Under the pieces are notes generated by a model. That model saw nothing but the letters and a program-made list of their open reading frames with translations, had not been told where the DNA came from and did no database searches. A stretch of DNA of 64,000 nucleotides from Coriobacteriia bacterium (GTDB lineage: Bacteria; Actinomycetota; Coriobacteriia; Coriobacteriales; UMGS124): NCBI GenBank assembly GCA_018368455.1, contig JAGZEG010000015.1, positions 1 to 64,000 of the forward strand. Reading direction: 5' to 3'. Both the position numbers and the translations under genes were made by a program. Positions 34,206 through 42,756 of this stretch are shown here, one piece after another. Each line of letters starts with the position of its first letter. Within the stretch, counting starts at the first letter, position 1.

Positions 34206-34459
34206 GCGTGCGCGAGCGGCGGGCGGCGACGAGGGCCCCAGGGAGCCGAGAAGCTTGCGAGGAAGCGGGTCCTCGCGCGAGCGGCGGGCGGCAGGGGCTC
34301 GCGGGGCAGCAAGACCCGAAGGGTCGGAAGGCCCGCGGCGCGGCGGGAGGGCAGGGCGGGGCGCGCAGAGCGGCAAGGTCTTGCGCGCGGCGGGGGTCCC
34401 AGGGGCTTGGCGGGCGCTCTCCGGCAGGTGCGTAGGCCCCGCGCAGGCCCCGATTTGGC
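34206..34459. other. GC-rich gap, no gene seen
   Basis: Very GC- and Arg-codon-rich in every frame. The open frames show no ribosome sites or recognisable products, and they overlap on both strands as expected for such composition. Confidence 0.4.
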
Positions 34460-34684
34460 AAAAGTGCGCGGCTCTTGGCCATCGGCTGTACTTTTCCAGC
34501 AGAAGTGCGCGGCTCTTGGCCCTCGCGGGGCGCCATCACCGCCCAGCGATCCCCTCGCCGCGGCAAAACCGCAGGTAGCGAATCGGCATGTTTTCGCGAG
34601 CCGGCGTCGTGAGCCCTCGCCGCACGGAAGAAACGCGCACTTCTGCCCGATCGGTGCAGCGCGTTTCCAAGAGAAGCGCACTTT
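34460..34684. repeat. Family II AAGTGC element, copy 1
   Basis: AAGTGCGCGGCTCTTGGCC occurs twice as a direct repeat on the left (34462-34480 and 34503-34521, the second followed by CTCGCG). Two inverted copies lie on the right, GAAGAAACGCGCACTTC (34627-34642) and CCAAGAGAAGCGCACTTT (about 34667-34684). The same four-part layout occurs at 56333-56537. The nested inverted arms could fold into a cruciform or a long RNA hairpin. Confidence 0.7.
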
Positions 34685-34814
34685 CGCAGTTTTTAGGCGC
34701 CCGGCCGCCCACAAAGATGACACCTCGCAAGAAAAGGCCTCGTGAAAGGCGGCGTTTTGCTGCCGAAGCGGCCGGCCGGCCCGGATCCCGTGGCCGGGGC
34801 GCCCGGACAACGGG

Positions 34815-34820
34815 TAGAAT
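34815..34820 (+). promoter_or_regulatory. Putative -10 box of the NlpC/P60 gene
   Basis: A TAGAAT hexamer lies 105 bases before the ATG, with no recognisable -35 box. It is weak evidence alone, but no better candidate was found in the 240 bases between the family II element and the gene. Confidence 0.3.
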
Positions 34821-34925
34821 GGGGAGACTTCTGCGCTTTGGGAGTCCCGCGACTTTCATACCGCCGGGACATCCGAAGGCACGGAAAACGACGCAGCTCA
34901 AACACAGACGCAGGGCGAGGCATTC

Positions 34926-36287
34926 ATGACTTACAGGCACCCGGCCAGCAGCGGCCGCACCGAGCAGGATATTCCGACAGGCGGGGAGGCCGCGGCCCTC
35001 ACAGACGCGCTCTTGAGCCGCCGCTCGTTCGCACGCGGTCTGGCGGGCGCCGCCGCCGGGCTCGTTCTGGCGCCGATGGCCCTGCGAAGCTTGGCGCTGG
35101 CATCTGAAGCGACGGAGGCAGCCCTGGCCGACGCGCAGAGCCGCTACGAGGCCGCGCAGGGCCAGCTCTCCATCCTGCAGGACCAGGCCTTTGACGCGCA
35201 GGCGGCCTACGACCAGACGTCGACCGACCTGTACAACACGAACGTGCAGATAGACGAGCTGCAGGTCTCCATCAACGAGGAGCAGACGGAGCTTGCGCAG
35301 GCGCAGGACGTGCTGGCGGACCGCGTGAACGCCAGCTATCGCGCCGGCTCGACGGGCATGCTCGACGTCATCCTGAGCGCCACGAACTTCGACGATTTCG
35401 TCAACCGCGTGTTCTACGCGGGCAAGACGTCCGACGCCGACGCTCAGGCCATCCAGAACGTCAAGGACATCAAGGCCTCGCTGCAGGCCGACCAGGACGC
35501 CCTCCAGGAGCAGAAGGCCCAGCAGGAGGAGCTCCAGGCCCAGCAGGCCGTCGAGCTCGAGACGCTCAACGCGCAGGTTGCCGAGACCGAGAGCTACGTA
35601 GCCAGCCTCGACAGCGAGGTGCAGGGGCTCATCGCCCAGCGCAACGCCGAGATCCAGGCGGCGGCCGAGGCGGCGCGTCGGGCAGCCGAGGAGGAGGCCG
35701 CGCGCCAGGCAGCCGAGGAGGAGGCCGCGCGCCAGGCAGCAGCCCAGCAGCAGGCCGCCACGAACCAGGGCGGCGGGGATGCGGGCACGACCGGCGGGGA
35801 TGCGGGGACCGGCGACGCCGGGACCACCGGCGGGGCAGACGCGGGCGCGGGCGACGCCAGCGGCGGCTCCGATTACGACGATGGCGGGTATGACGACGGC
35901 GGCTACGACGACTCCGGCAGCTCGTCAGGCGGCGGCAGCGGCTACCAGCCGGCCGGCGTCGTGAGCGCGGCGTACAACTACATCGGGACGCCCTACAGCG
36001 TCATGGACTGCTCGGGGCTCACGTCGCAGGCGTATGCCGACTGCGGGTACTACCTCTATCACCAGTCGGGCGTGCAGTACAACACCGTCGCAGGCGCGGG
36101 CGGTATCGTGGGCGCCGACAGCCTCGTGCCCGGCAACCTCGTGTTCTACGCGCGCGGCGGCTCCATCTACCACGTGGCGCTCTACATCGGCGATGGCTAC
36201 GTCATCGACTCCATCCCCAACGGCGGCGTCCAGGTGCGCAGCATGTACTTCGTCGACGGCTTCTGCGGCGGCGGCAGCCCGTTCTAA
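34926..36287 (+). CDS. Tat-exported NlpC/P60 peptidoglycan hydrolase with coiled coil
   Basis: Predicted cell-wall endopeptidase of 453 residues. A twin-arginine signal (SRRSFARGLAG, about 31-60) is followed by a long coiled coil (about 65-275) of the PcsB/CwlO type that keeps such enzymes inactive until engaged. Next come a low-complexity Gly/Asp/Thr linker with DDGGYDDGGYDD-like repeats (about 280-338) and a C-terminal NlpC/P60 domain. The catalytic Cys362 is in MDCSGL and the base His416 in IYHVALYIGDG. The loop before the Cys is short (IGTPYSVMDC). A 12-bp terminator follows directly, so it is a single-gene unit. FtsEX would be the expected partner in related systems; none is in the window. 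Confidence 0.9.
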   Translation: MTYRHPASSGRTEQDIPTGGEAAALTDALLSRRSFARGLAGAAAGLVLAPMALRSLALASEATEAALADAQSRYEAAQGQLSILQDQAFDAQAAYDQTSTDLYNTNVQIDELQVSINEEQTELAQAQDVLADRVNASYRAGSTGMLDVILSATNFDDFVNRVFYAGKTSDADAQAIQNVKDIKASLQADQDALQEQKAQQEELQAQQAVELETLNAQVAETESYVASLDSEVQGLIAQRNAEIQAAAEAARRAAEEEAARQAAEEEAARQAAAQQQAATNQGGGDAGTTGGDAGTGDAGTTGGADAGAGDASGGSDYDDGGYDDGGYDDSGSSSGGGSGYQPAGVVSAAYNYIGTPYSVMDCSGLTSQAYADCGYYLYHQSGVQYNTVAGAGGIVGADSLVPGNLVFYARGGSIYHVALYIGDGYVIDSIPNGGVQVRSMYFVDGFCGGGSPF

Positions 36288-36351
36288 GGGCGCGCAACCG
36301 CACTGGGGGTATCTCCCTGCTCACAGCCCCAAAAATCTCGGCAGCGCCTGA

Positions 36352-36396
36352 AAGGCCCGGGATCGCGCTCGCAGAGGCGCAATCCCGGGCCTTTTT
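36352..36396 (+). terminator. Strong terminator of the NlpC/P60 gene
   Basis: AGGCCCGGGAT (36353-36363) pairs perfectly with ATCCCGGGCCT (36382-36392), followed by TTTT. Confidence 0.9.
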
Positions 36397-36722
36397 GCGC
36401 GCGGGGAGGCGCCTCGCGGCCAGGAATGCCGCTCGTGTACGGGCGGGCACCACTCTCGGGTGCGGCCGCGCAGAGAGGGGCACCCGCCACCTGCGGATTC
36501 GCTGGACGGCGCGGGGCTCGCGGCAGCTGCGGGCCCGCGGCGGCGTGCACGAGCCCGGTTCCTGGCCGCGGGACGCCGGCGCGCGTGCAGCAACCCTCCT
36601 CGGGAGATAACCCCGCGAGCCGGCCAGGCGCCAAAAGCACTACGAGGAGCAAGCCTCCCGTGGCGCGGCGCCGCATCGCGGGCCTATCATGGCGGCAAAC
36701 CACCTCAGAGAGGAGATCCGCC
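36397..36722. other. Gap before the hydroxyacid dehydrogenase, no gene seen
   Basis: GC-rich and open in several frames, but nothing with a ribosome site or a recognisable product. A TATCAT hexamer at 36685-36690 may be the -10 box of the next gene. Confidence 0.4.
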
Positions 36723-37739
36723 ATGCCCGCAAGCCAGCCCACCCCGCTCACGATAGCCATCCTCGGCGACGAGACGGCCTACCGCCGGCTCCTCCCCGGC
36801 AATCCGTGGCTCGACTCCGAGCGGTGCGCGTTCCTGGGGAGGGATGCATCGATCGAGGACGTGCTCGCCTCCGCGCCCGACGCCGACGTCATCCTCTCCG
36901 ACGTCGTGGCGTCCGTGCCGGCCATGCTCATCGAGGGGCTGCCCCGGCTGCGGCTCATCAACTCCGAGGGCGTCGGCTTCGACCGCATCGACTGCGCGGC
37001 CGCAGCGGCGCGGGGTGTCTTCGTGTGCAACAACCAGGGCATGAACGCCGGGGCCGTCGCCGAGCAGACCATTCTGCTCATGCTCGGCCTGCTGCGCTCC
37101 GTCGTGTCCGGCGACGCCGCCGTACGTGACGGCCGGCAGATGGAGGCCAAGATGGCCGGCATGCGCCGCGGCATCACCGACCTCGCCGACTGCACGGTGG
37201 GCCTCGTGGGACTCGGCTGCATCGGACAGGCCGTCGCCTCGCGGCTGCGGGCCTTCGGGACGCGCGTCGTCTACGGCGGCGGGCACGGACGCAAGGACGC
37301 CGCGCTCGAGGCCGAGCTCGGCGTGACGTACCTGCCGCTCGACGAGCTGCTCGCCACCTGCGACTTCGTGAGCCTGCACTGTGCCGTGACGCCCGAGACG
37401 ACCGGCATGGTGGACGCCGCCTTCCTCGCGAAGATGCGCCCGGGCGCCTACCTGGTGAACACGGCCCGCGGCGAGCTCGTGGACAACGCAGCGCTGGCGG
37501 AGGCGCTGGCGGCCGGACGGCTCGCCGGCGCGGGGCTTGACACGGTGGCGCCCGAGCCCGTGACGGCAGACAACCCGCTGGTCAACCTGCCGGTCGAGGC
37601 AGCGGGGCGCGTGCTGTTCTCGCCGCACGTCGGCGGCATCACGACAGGTAGCCTCCGCCGGGGGCAGATCCACATGTGGGAGAACGTCGGGCGCATCAAG
37701 CGAGGCGAGCGCCCCACCTGCGTCGTCAACGGGATATAG
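36723..37739 (+). CDS. D-2-hydroxyacid dehydrogenase (NAD-binding)
   Basis: A cytoplasmic NAD(P)-dependent D-isomer 2-hydroxyacid dehydrogenase of 338 residues, interconverting a 2-oxoacid and a D-2-hydroxyacid. The Rossmann motif VGLVGLGCIGQAV starts near residue 160. The catalytic triad is present: Arg249 (VNTARGE), Glu278 (APEP) and His302 (FSPHVGG). The N-terminal part carries the usual INSEGVGFDRID and NNQGMNAGAVAEQ segments. The ATG at 36723 follows AGAGGAG. Length and motifs are normal for the family. The substrate (glycerate, lactate, phosphoglycerate-like or other) cannot be decided; no serine-pathway gene adjoins it. Confidence 0.9.
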   Translation: MPASQPTPLTIAILGDETAYRRLLPGNPWLDSERCAFLGRDASIEDVLASAPDADVILSDVVASVPAMLIEGLPRLRLINSEGVGFDRIDCAAAAARGVFVCNNQGMNAGAVAEQTILLMLGLLRSVVSGDAAVRDGRQMEAKMAGMRRGITDLADCTVGLVGLGCIGQAVASRLRAFGTRVVYGGGHGRKDAALEAELGVTYLPLDELLATCDFVSLHCAVTPETTGMVDAAFLAKMRPGAYLVNTARGELVDNAALAEALAAGRLAGAGLDTVAPEPVTADNPLVNLPVEAAGRVLFSPHVGGITTGSLRRGQIHMWENVGRIKRGERPTCVVNGI

Positions 37740-37990
37740 GGAGCGACGCCCCCGCAGCGAGCCCCGGGCAGCCACACGTACTCCGCAGCAACTCGGCGGT
37801 TTTCTTGTTTCCCCCCGGTTAAATAGGCTCGGCTTGCCACCCGGCGCCCAGCCGCATCGCTACATTTCCGTAGTACCTGCAATGTACGCGCCCCGGCGCG
37901 GCATCGCCCAGTCACCGGCCGCCCGATCCAGCTCGCGACCAGCGGCCCGCGGCGATCGCCGTCCCCGAGGCCCAGACGAGGAGGCATCCC

Positions 37991-38827
37991 ATGGCCTGCT
38001 GTGATGAGGACAAGCCCACGCCCGCAAATCGCCTCGTGAAGTTCGTCGAGAAGCTGCGCGGCGACGACTTCGCGTGGGTCGAGCTGTCCCACGAGGTTTC
38101 GCCCCAGACGCCGCACTGGGTCGGCTTCGAGCCGTTCCACCAGGTGGCGCAGCCGCTCAACTACTCGGACGGCTGCAAGGCTGACGCCTACTACATCGTG
38201 AGCCAGTACGGCACGCACATCGACGCCCCGCTGCACTTCGTGCCGGGCGGCCGTCCGCTCAACGAGGTGTCCGTGCGCGACACGCTCATGCCGCTGTTCG
38301 TCATCAACGTCGCCGACAAGGTGCGCGCCAACGCCGACTACGAGCTCACGGTGGCCGACATCGAGGAGTTCGAGGCGAAGTACGGCAAGATTCCCGCCGG
38401 CTCCTTCGTCGCGATGCGCAGCGACTGGTCCGTCGACCACGCCGACGACTACGAGAACAACGACGCCGACGGCAACCCCCACTACCCGGGCTGGAGCCTC
38501 GACGCGCTCAAGCTGCTCATCGAGGACCGCAAGGTCACGGCCATCGGCCACGAGCCCACGGACACCGACGCGCCCGGCGCGGGCCACGGCTGGGCCGGCG
38601 AGCTCTACGTGCTGCAGCAGGACCACTACCAGATCGAGGTCATGAAGAACCTCGACAAGGTGCCGCCGGCGGGCGCCATCATCTCGTGCACCTGGCCCAA
38701 CGTCACGAACGGCGTCGGCTTCACGGCCCGCTGCATCGCCATCTTCCCCAAGGAGCTCACGCCCGGCTGCGGGTGCGGCTGCTCCGAGGCCAAGCCGGCC
38801 GAGGACAAGGGCTGCGGCTGCTGCTAA
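37991..38827 (+). CDS. Cyclase-family metal hydrolase with a cysteine-rich C-terminal tail
   Basis: A 278-residue member of the cyclase/kynurenine-formamidase-like metal hydrolase family. The metal-binding signature is QYGTHIDAPLHF (residues 72-83) with His76, Asp78 and His82; the leading His of the usual HxGTHxDxPxH form is Gln72 here. Other family segments are LSHEVSPQTPHWVG near 32 and AIGHEPTDTDAPG in the C-terminal half. The odd part is the end, PGCGCGCS...KGCGCC: seven Cys in the last 20 residues. With the MACC start, this resembles a metal-binding or maturation tag more than part of the fold. GAGGAGG precedes the ATG. A TACATT hexamer at 37861-37866 is a possible -10 box. The substrate is unknown. 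Confidence 0.85.
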   Translation: MACCDEDKPTPANRLVKFVEKLRGDDFAWVELSHEVSPQTPHWVGFEPFHQVAQPLNYSDGCKADAYYIVSQYGTHIDAPLHFVPGGRPLNEVSVRDTLMPLFVINVADKVRANADYELTVADIEEFEAKYGKIPAGSFVAMRSDWSVDHADDYENNDADGNPHYPGWSLDALKLLIEDRKVTAIGHEPTDTDAPGAGHGWAGELYVLQQDHYQIEVMKNLDKVPPAGAIISCTWPNVTNGVGFTARCIAIFPKELTPGCGCGCSEAKPAEDKGCGCC

Positions 38828-38896
38828 GCGCCGGCCGGCCTGCACACCCCTAGGGGGGCCGCGCAGGCCTTCACGCCAGAAACGCGCACAACGGAA

Positions 38897-38936
38897 GAGG
38901 ACCCGATCGCCACGCACGAGCGGCGGTCGGGTTCTC
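38897..38936 (+). terminator. Hairpin terminator after the cyclase gene
   Basis: GAGGACCCGATCGCC (38897-38911) pairs with GGCGGTCGGGTTCTC (38922-38936) with few mismatches and an 11-base loop. The T-run after it is poor, so its strength is uncertain. Confidence 0.55.
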
Positions 38937-39005
38937 TCGTACGAAGCGGGGTGCCTTAGGGATGACGCGCCGTTCGCCTAGGCTAACCGCATGAGGAGGC
39001 TCATC

Positions 39006-39497
39006 GTGATACAGGCATCGGTCATCTACTACTCCAAGACGGGCACGACAGCCGAGATGGCCGGCGAGATCGTGACCGGCATGAACGCCGTCGAGGGCGT
39101 GCAGGCGCGAACGTTTCCCATCGAGGCCGTCGACGAGGAGTGGGCCAAGGCGAGCCAGTGCCTCGTCTTCGGCACGCCCATCTACGCGGCGACCGTGGCC
39201 TCCCCCATGGCCGAGTGGATGCAGTCGGGCACGCACGGCCTCGAGCTCGCGGGCAAGCTCGGCGGCGCGTTCGCAACGGCGAACTGGGTGCAGGGCGGGG
39301 GCGACCTCGGCATCCGCACGATCCTCGACCAGCTGCTCGTCTACGGCATGATGACGTACTCGGGAGGGATGGCGTGGGGCAGGCCGGTCATCCACCTCGG
39401 CCCCGTCGCCATCCGCGAGCACCTCGATGACTACCGCGCGTGGTTTCACCTCTACGGCGAGCGCATAGCAAAGCAGGCGGTCAAGGTCTTCGGGTAG
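39006..39497 (+). CDS. Flavodoxin-family protein
   Basis: A short-chain flavoprotein of 163 residues. The FMN phosphate loop is YYSKTGTTAEMA (8-19). The segment VFGTPIYAATVASPM (about 54-68) matches the WrbA/flavodoxin-like isoalloxazine-contact region, and GGAFATANW follows later. The start is decided by the ribosome site: AGGAGG at 38994-38999 is six bases before GTG at 39006, whereas the ATG at 38991 would place that site inside the coding region. The gene converges on the LuxR-2 gene with only 8 bases between stop codons. It may act as an electron carrier or quinone reductase; its partner is unknown. Confidence 0.85.
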   Translation: MIQASVIYYSKTGTTAEMAGEIVTGMNAVEGVQARTFPIEAVDEEWAKASQCLVFGTPIYAATVASPMAEWMQSGTHGLELAGKLGGAFATANWVQGGGDLGIRTILDQLLVYGMMTYSGGMAWGRPVIHLGPVAIREHLDDYRAWFHLYGERIAKQAVKVFG

Positions 39498-39505
39498 GCC
39501 CCGGC

Positions 39506-41251
39506 TCACCCCTCGTCCCCGGCGGGCGAGATGACCTCGCGCTCCACCAGGTCGATGAGCTCCTGCCGGCCGTGGACGTCGAGCTTCATGTAGATGCGCT
39601 TGATGTGCGCCCACGCCGTGTTCTCCGTGATGCCCAGGTCCGCCGCGAGCGCGGGGGCGCTGCGCCCGCGCGCCAGCTGGACGAGCACCTGCGCCTCGCG
39701 CGGCGTGAGCCCCTTCTCGCGGGCGAAGAGCTCGACGCGGGCGCTCACCTGCTCGCGCACGCTCTGCTGCTCGGCGTGCTCCCCGGGCGTGGGGTGCGCC
39801 GAGACACGCGCGCCATCGGCGGTCCCATCGGGCCCGGAAGCCCCCGCCTCGCCATCGGGCCAGGCGGCACGGGCGGCATCGTCGCGGGCAGCAGGTTCGC
39901 CCGCGGCCGCGCCGCCGACCGGTGGGGCGCCAGCGTCGTCCCCGCCCCGCGTTCGCTGCGAGAAGCGGTTCCCCTCGCGCGGAGCGAGGGCTGCGTCGTC
40001 GTCCGGCCCGGCGGCATCCAAGACACTCCCCCGACGCCGCAGCAGCACCATGAGCACCGTGGACAGCAGGTAGATGCAGGCGAGCATCAGGATCGTCACG
40101 TACGACGCCTCGGAGGCGTGCGCGCCCAGGCGGTTGATGCCCAGCCCCAGCACGAGCCCCACCGCCACGGACGCCTCCGTCCCGACCTGATAGACGCCGA
40201 TGAGCGCCGCAGGCGGCACGTCACGGCGCGCCTGCGAGACCTCCACGAGCAGCAGCACGAACGCGATACCCACGATGTCGTAGCACACGACCATCGCCAG
40301 GCCCGACAGCGTGCCGAGGGCCTCGGAGACGAACGGCAGCAGGGAGAGCGCCACCAGCATGACGGGAAACAGCACGCGGTAGACAAGCGTCGTGTCGGGC
40401 ACGCGGCGGCGCAGGGCCATCACGGGCACGAAGATCGCCGTGGCCAGCGCGTGCGCCTCGGCCATGGGAACAGCGCCGAGCACCGGCTCGAGCTCGTTGC
40501 CGATGACGGACGTGTGCATCAGGCTCACGACGATCGTCAGGATGAAAACGCAGGTGAACGAGCTGACCAGCGGGATGAGCGCCGAGCGCAGCGAGCGGCG
40601 GCGCTGCCGATACGCGGCGGTGCGACCGCTTCCCCCGTCAACGGGAGCCGCGGAGAAGACGCCCCGACGCAGCGCGTCCCCCATCAGGGCGCACGAGAGC
40701 GCCAACGCCAAAATGCAGGCGACAAAGGCGGCCCACCCTCCGAGGAACGACATCCCGAGGTACAGCGCCGCCTGCGCGAGGTATCCCGCGATGACGCAGC
40801 GCACGGCAAGGCTCGCCTCGGCCATGCGAGCGAACGGCACGAACCACGCCAGCGTCAGCGACGCCGAGCCGACCGCGTACAGCACCGTGCGCAGCGCGAA
40901 GCTCACGGGGCCCGGCAGCGCGGCAAGGGCGCCCGTCAGGCCCAGCACGAACCCCAGCGCCAGCACGAGGCTCGCCGCATACGTCACGAGCAGCAGCGGG
41001 TGGCCCAGGGTCGTGCGGTCGTTCGCACCCGGCCGGGCTCCGGAAGCGCCGCGCAGGCTCAGCCAGATGGACGCGAGCACCCAGAGCACGCCGAGGGCGT
41101 TCGCCGCGAGCGCGAAGCCCGTGGACGACACGAAGCCGACGCTCGGCTCGGCCCCGCCCCCGAACGACGTGGCGTAGGCGCTGGATATGACCGTCCGCGA
41201 CAGGCCGAAGCCCAGCGCCAGCTCTATTCCCCCGATCACCCTATTCGTCAC
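39506..41251 (-). CDS. Membrane-anchored LuxR-type transcriptional regulator (second)
   Basis: A 581-residue regulator of the same design as the one at 30276-31877: about 12 hydrophobic segments (about residues 5-415), a longer low-complexity cytoplasmic linker (about 430-510), and a C-terminal LuxR HTH (GLTPREAQVLVQLARG, then LAADLGITENTAWAHIKRIY). I chose the GTG at 41251, preceded by AGGGGG; the open frame extends another 31 codons without a ribosome site. It is divergent from a KdgT-like permease and its downstream FMN/FAD reductase, which makes that pair its likely target. The HTH sequences of the two LuxR proteins differ, so they are not a recent duplication. Confidence 0.9.
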   Translation of the reverse strand: MTNRVIGGIELALGFGLSRTVISSAYATSFGGGAEPSVGFVSSTGFALAANALGVLWVLASIWLSLRGASGARPGANDRTTLGHPLLLVTYAASLVLALGFVLGLTGALAALPGPVSFALRTVLYAVGSASLTLAWFVPFARMAEASLAVRCVIAGYLAQAALYLGMSFLGGWAAFVACILALALSCALMGDALRRGVFSAAPVDGGSGRTAAYRQRRRSLRSALIPLVSSFTCVFILTIVVSLMHTSVIGNELEPVLGAVPMAEAHALATAIFVPVMALRRRVPDTTLVYRVLFPVMLVALSLLPFVSEALGTLSGLAMVVCYDIVGIAFVLLLVEVSQARRDVPPAALIGVYQVGTEASVAVGLVLGLGINRLGAHASEASYVTILMLACIYLLSTVLMVLLRRRGSVLDAAGPDDDAALAPREGNRFSQRTRGGDDAGAPPVGGAAAGEPAARDDAARAAWPDGEAGASGPDGTADGARVSAHPTPGEHAEQQSVREQVSARVELFAREKGLTPREAQVLVQLARGRSAPALAADLGITENTAWAHIKRIYMKLDVHGRQELIDLVEREVISPAGDEG

Positions 41252-41487
41252 GCACTGCCCCCTACCCGCGCTGTATGTAATAGCTCTCCATTGTACGCAA
41301 CTGAGGCGCTGGTCGCCCACAGATTGGGAACGCCCGTGGCGCAATGTCGCATCCGGTCGGGCGGCGGCGGGCCCGAACCCCGGTCGTTTCGAGGGGATCG
41401 GATCAGCAGGTGAAACGCGCAGTTCGCCGTCCCAAACCCGTCGTACTATACGGGCCGCACGATTCCGCCCCCCATCAAAAGGTGCCC

Positions 41488-42525
41488 ATGAAGCTCTACG
41501 ACGCCATCCAGAAGATCCCCGCCGGCACGATGCTCGTCCCCACGCTCATCGGCGCGCTCATCCACACGTTCTGCCCTCAGGTCCTGCAGGTGGGCAACCC
41601 GACGCAGATGCTGTTCACGTCCGAGGGCATGCAGGTGTGCGTCGGCATGATGCTGTTCTTCACCGGGACGCAGCTCGCCCTGGGGCAGATCCGGCCCGTC
41701 CTGCGCAGCATCCTGCCCACGCTCGCGTTCAAGATGGTCGTCGCCTACGCGCTGGCGGCCCTGTACTTCGCGCTGTTCGGCCTCGACGGCGTGGGCGGCG
41801 TGAGCTTCCTGGCGTTCACGGTGGCCATCACCTCCTGCAACGCCGTGCTGTTCCTCGCGACGGTCAAGCCGTACGGGGGCGTCGCCGAGTACGCGATGTT
41901 CGGCGTGTTCATGCTCGTCTCAATGCCCGCGCTGCCCCTGCTGCTGCTCAGCGGAACGAGCGGGGCCGGCGTCGACTGGATGGGGCTCGCCTCGACGTGC
42001 ATCCCCCTCGCGCTTGGGCTGGCGCTCGGCAACGCAGACGCCCGCTTCCGGGAGATGTTCAAGGGCGGTAGCTCGTGCATCATCCCGTTCTTCGGCTTCC
42101 AGTTCGGCTCGCTCGTCGACCTGGGAACGGCCGCCGGGCAGCTCGTGCAGGGCGTGGGCCTCGTCGTCGCGTTCTATGCGCTGTCGGCCATCCCCCTCTA
42201 CGCGTTTGAGCGCCTCGCGCTGCACCGCCCCGGCCACGTGGGCATCGCCACCTGCTCCGTCGCCGGCATTGCCGTGTCGTTCCACACGATGGCGGCCGCC
42301 AGCTCCGCCGTGTATCTCCCCTACGTGGACGGGGCCATCAGCCAGCTTGCCATGGCCATGTTCGCGACGACGTTTCTGACGCCGGTGATCGCCCACTTCG
42401 TCGCCCATCGCAACGGGGCGCCGCGCACGGACGGGCTTGCGGAGAGCGGCGAGGCCGCTCGGGGGCGAGACCGAGCGAACGGCAGCGCCGAGGGTCTCGA
42501 GAGCCCAGCTGGGCACGCGGCGTAA
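41488..42525 (+). CDS. 2-keto-3-deoxygluconate permease-family transporter
   Basis: A 345-residue inner-membrane transporter with about 10 hydrophobic segments, matching the KdgT family (MKLYDAIQKIPAGTMLVPTLIGALIHTFCP at the start, read in pieces, and GNADARFREMF and IIPFFGFQFG in the middle). Family members move 2-keto-3-deoxygluconate with protons, but homologues beside reductases probably carry other small carboxylates. No pectin or uronate catabolic gene is nearby. The gene lies between the divergent LuxR-2 and a Tat reductase 231 bases downstream, so substrate uptake or product exchange for that enzyme is the likely job (inference). The start has AAAAGGTG. The C-terminal 35 residues are hydrophilic and low in complexity. 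Confidence 0.85.
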   Translation: MKLYDAIQKIPAGTMLVPTLIGALIHTFCPQVLQVGNPTQMLFTSEGMQVCVGMMLFFTGTQLALGQIRPVLRSILPTLAFKMVVAYALAALYFALFGLDGVGGVSFLAFTVAITSCNAVLFLATVKPYGGVAEYAMFGVFMLVSMPALPLLLLSGTSGAGVDWMGLASTCIPLALGLALGNADARFREMFKGGSSCIIPFFGFQFGSLVDLGTAAGQLVQGVGLVVAFYALSAIPLYAFERLALHRPGHVGIATCSVAGIAVSFHTMAAASSAVYLPYVDGAISQLAMAMFATTFLTPVIAHFVAHRNGAPRTDGLAESGEAARGRDRANGSAEGLESPAGHAA

Positions 42526-42541
42526 CCCCTTTCGGGAACCA

Positions 42542-42560
42542 TTTTCGAGATTGTCGAAAA
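42542..42560. promoter_or_regulatory. Perfect TTTTCGA palindrome between permease and reductase
   Basis: TTTTCGA (42542-42548), GATTG, TCGAAAA (42554-42560). It lies 16 bases after the permease stop and 196 bases before the reductase ATG. There is no T-run, so it looks more like an operator than a terminator. Confidence 0.4.
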
Positions 42561-42756
42561 CGGGCAGGTCAGAGCCACCATACTCGATTTCCCCGACTCG
42601 CTAACCAGCTTTCGGTGATGCGGCCGCCAGCCATTCGTGCGATAAAGGAATGAGGCGCTATGCCAGGATGCGCCGCCTGCCATACGGCGGTCTGACACGT
42701 CGCCCGCGCATCGCAATCGAGCCGGTCGAAGGGACGACCGGGACAAGGAGGCTCGC

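Noticed and set aside
38991..39005. ATG at 38991 as the flavodoxin start.
   Set aside because: The AGGAGG ribosome site would fall inside the coding sequence; the GTG at 39006 is correctly spaced from it.
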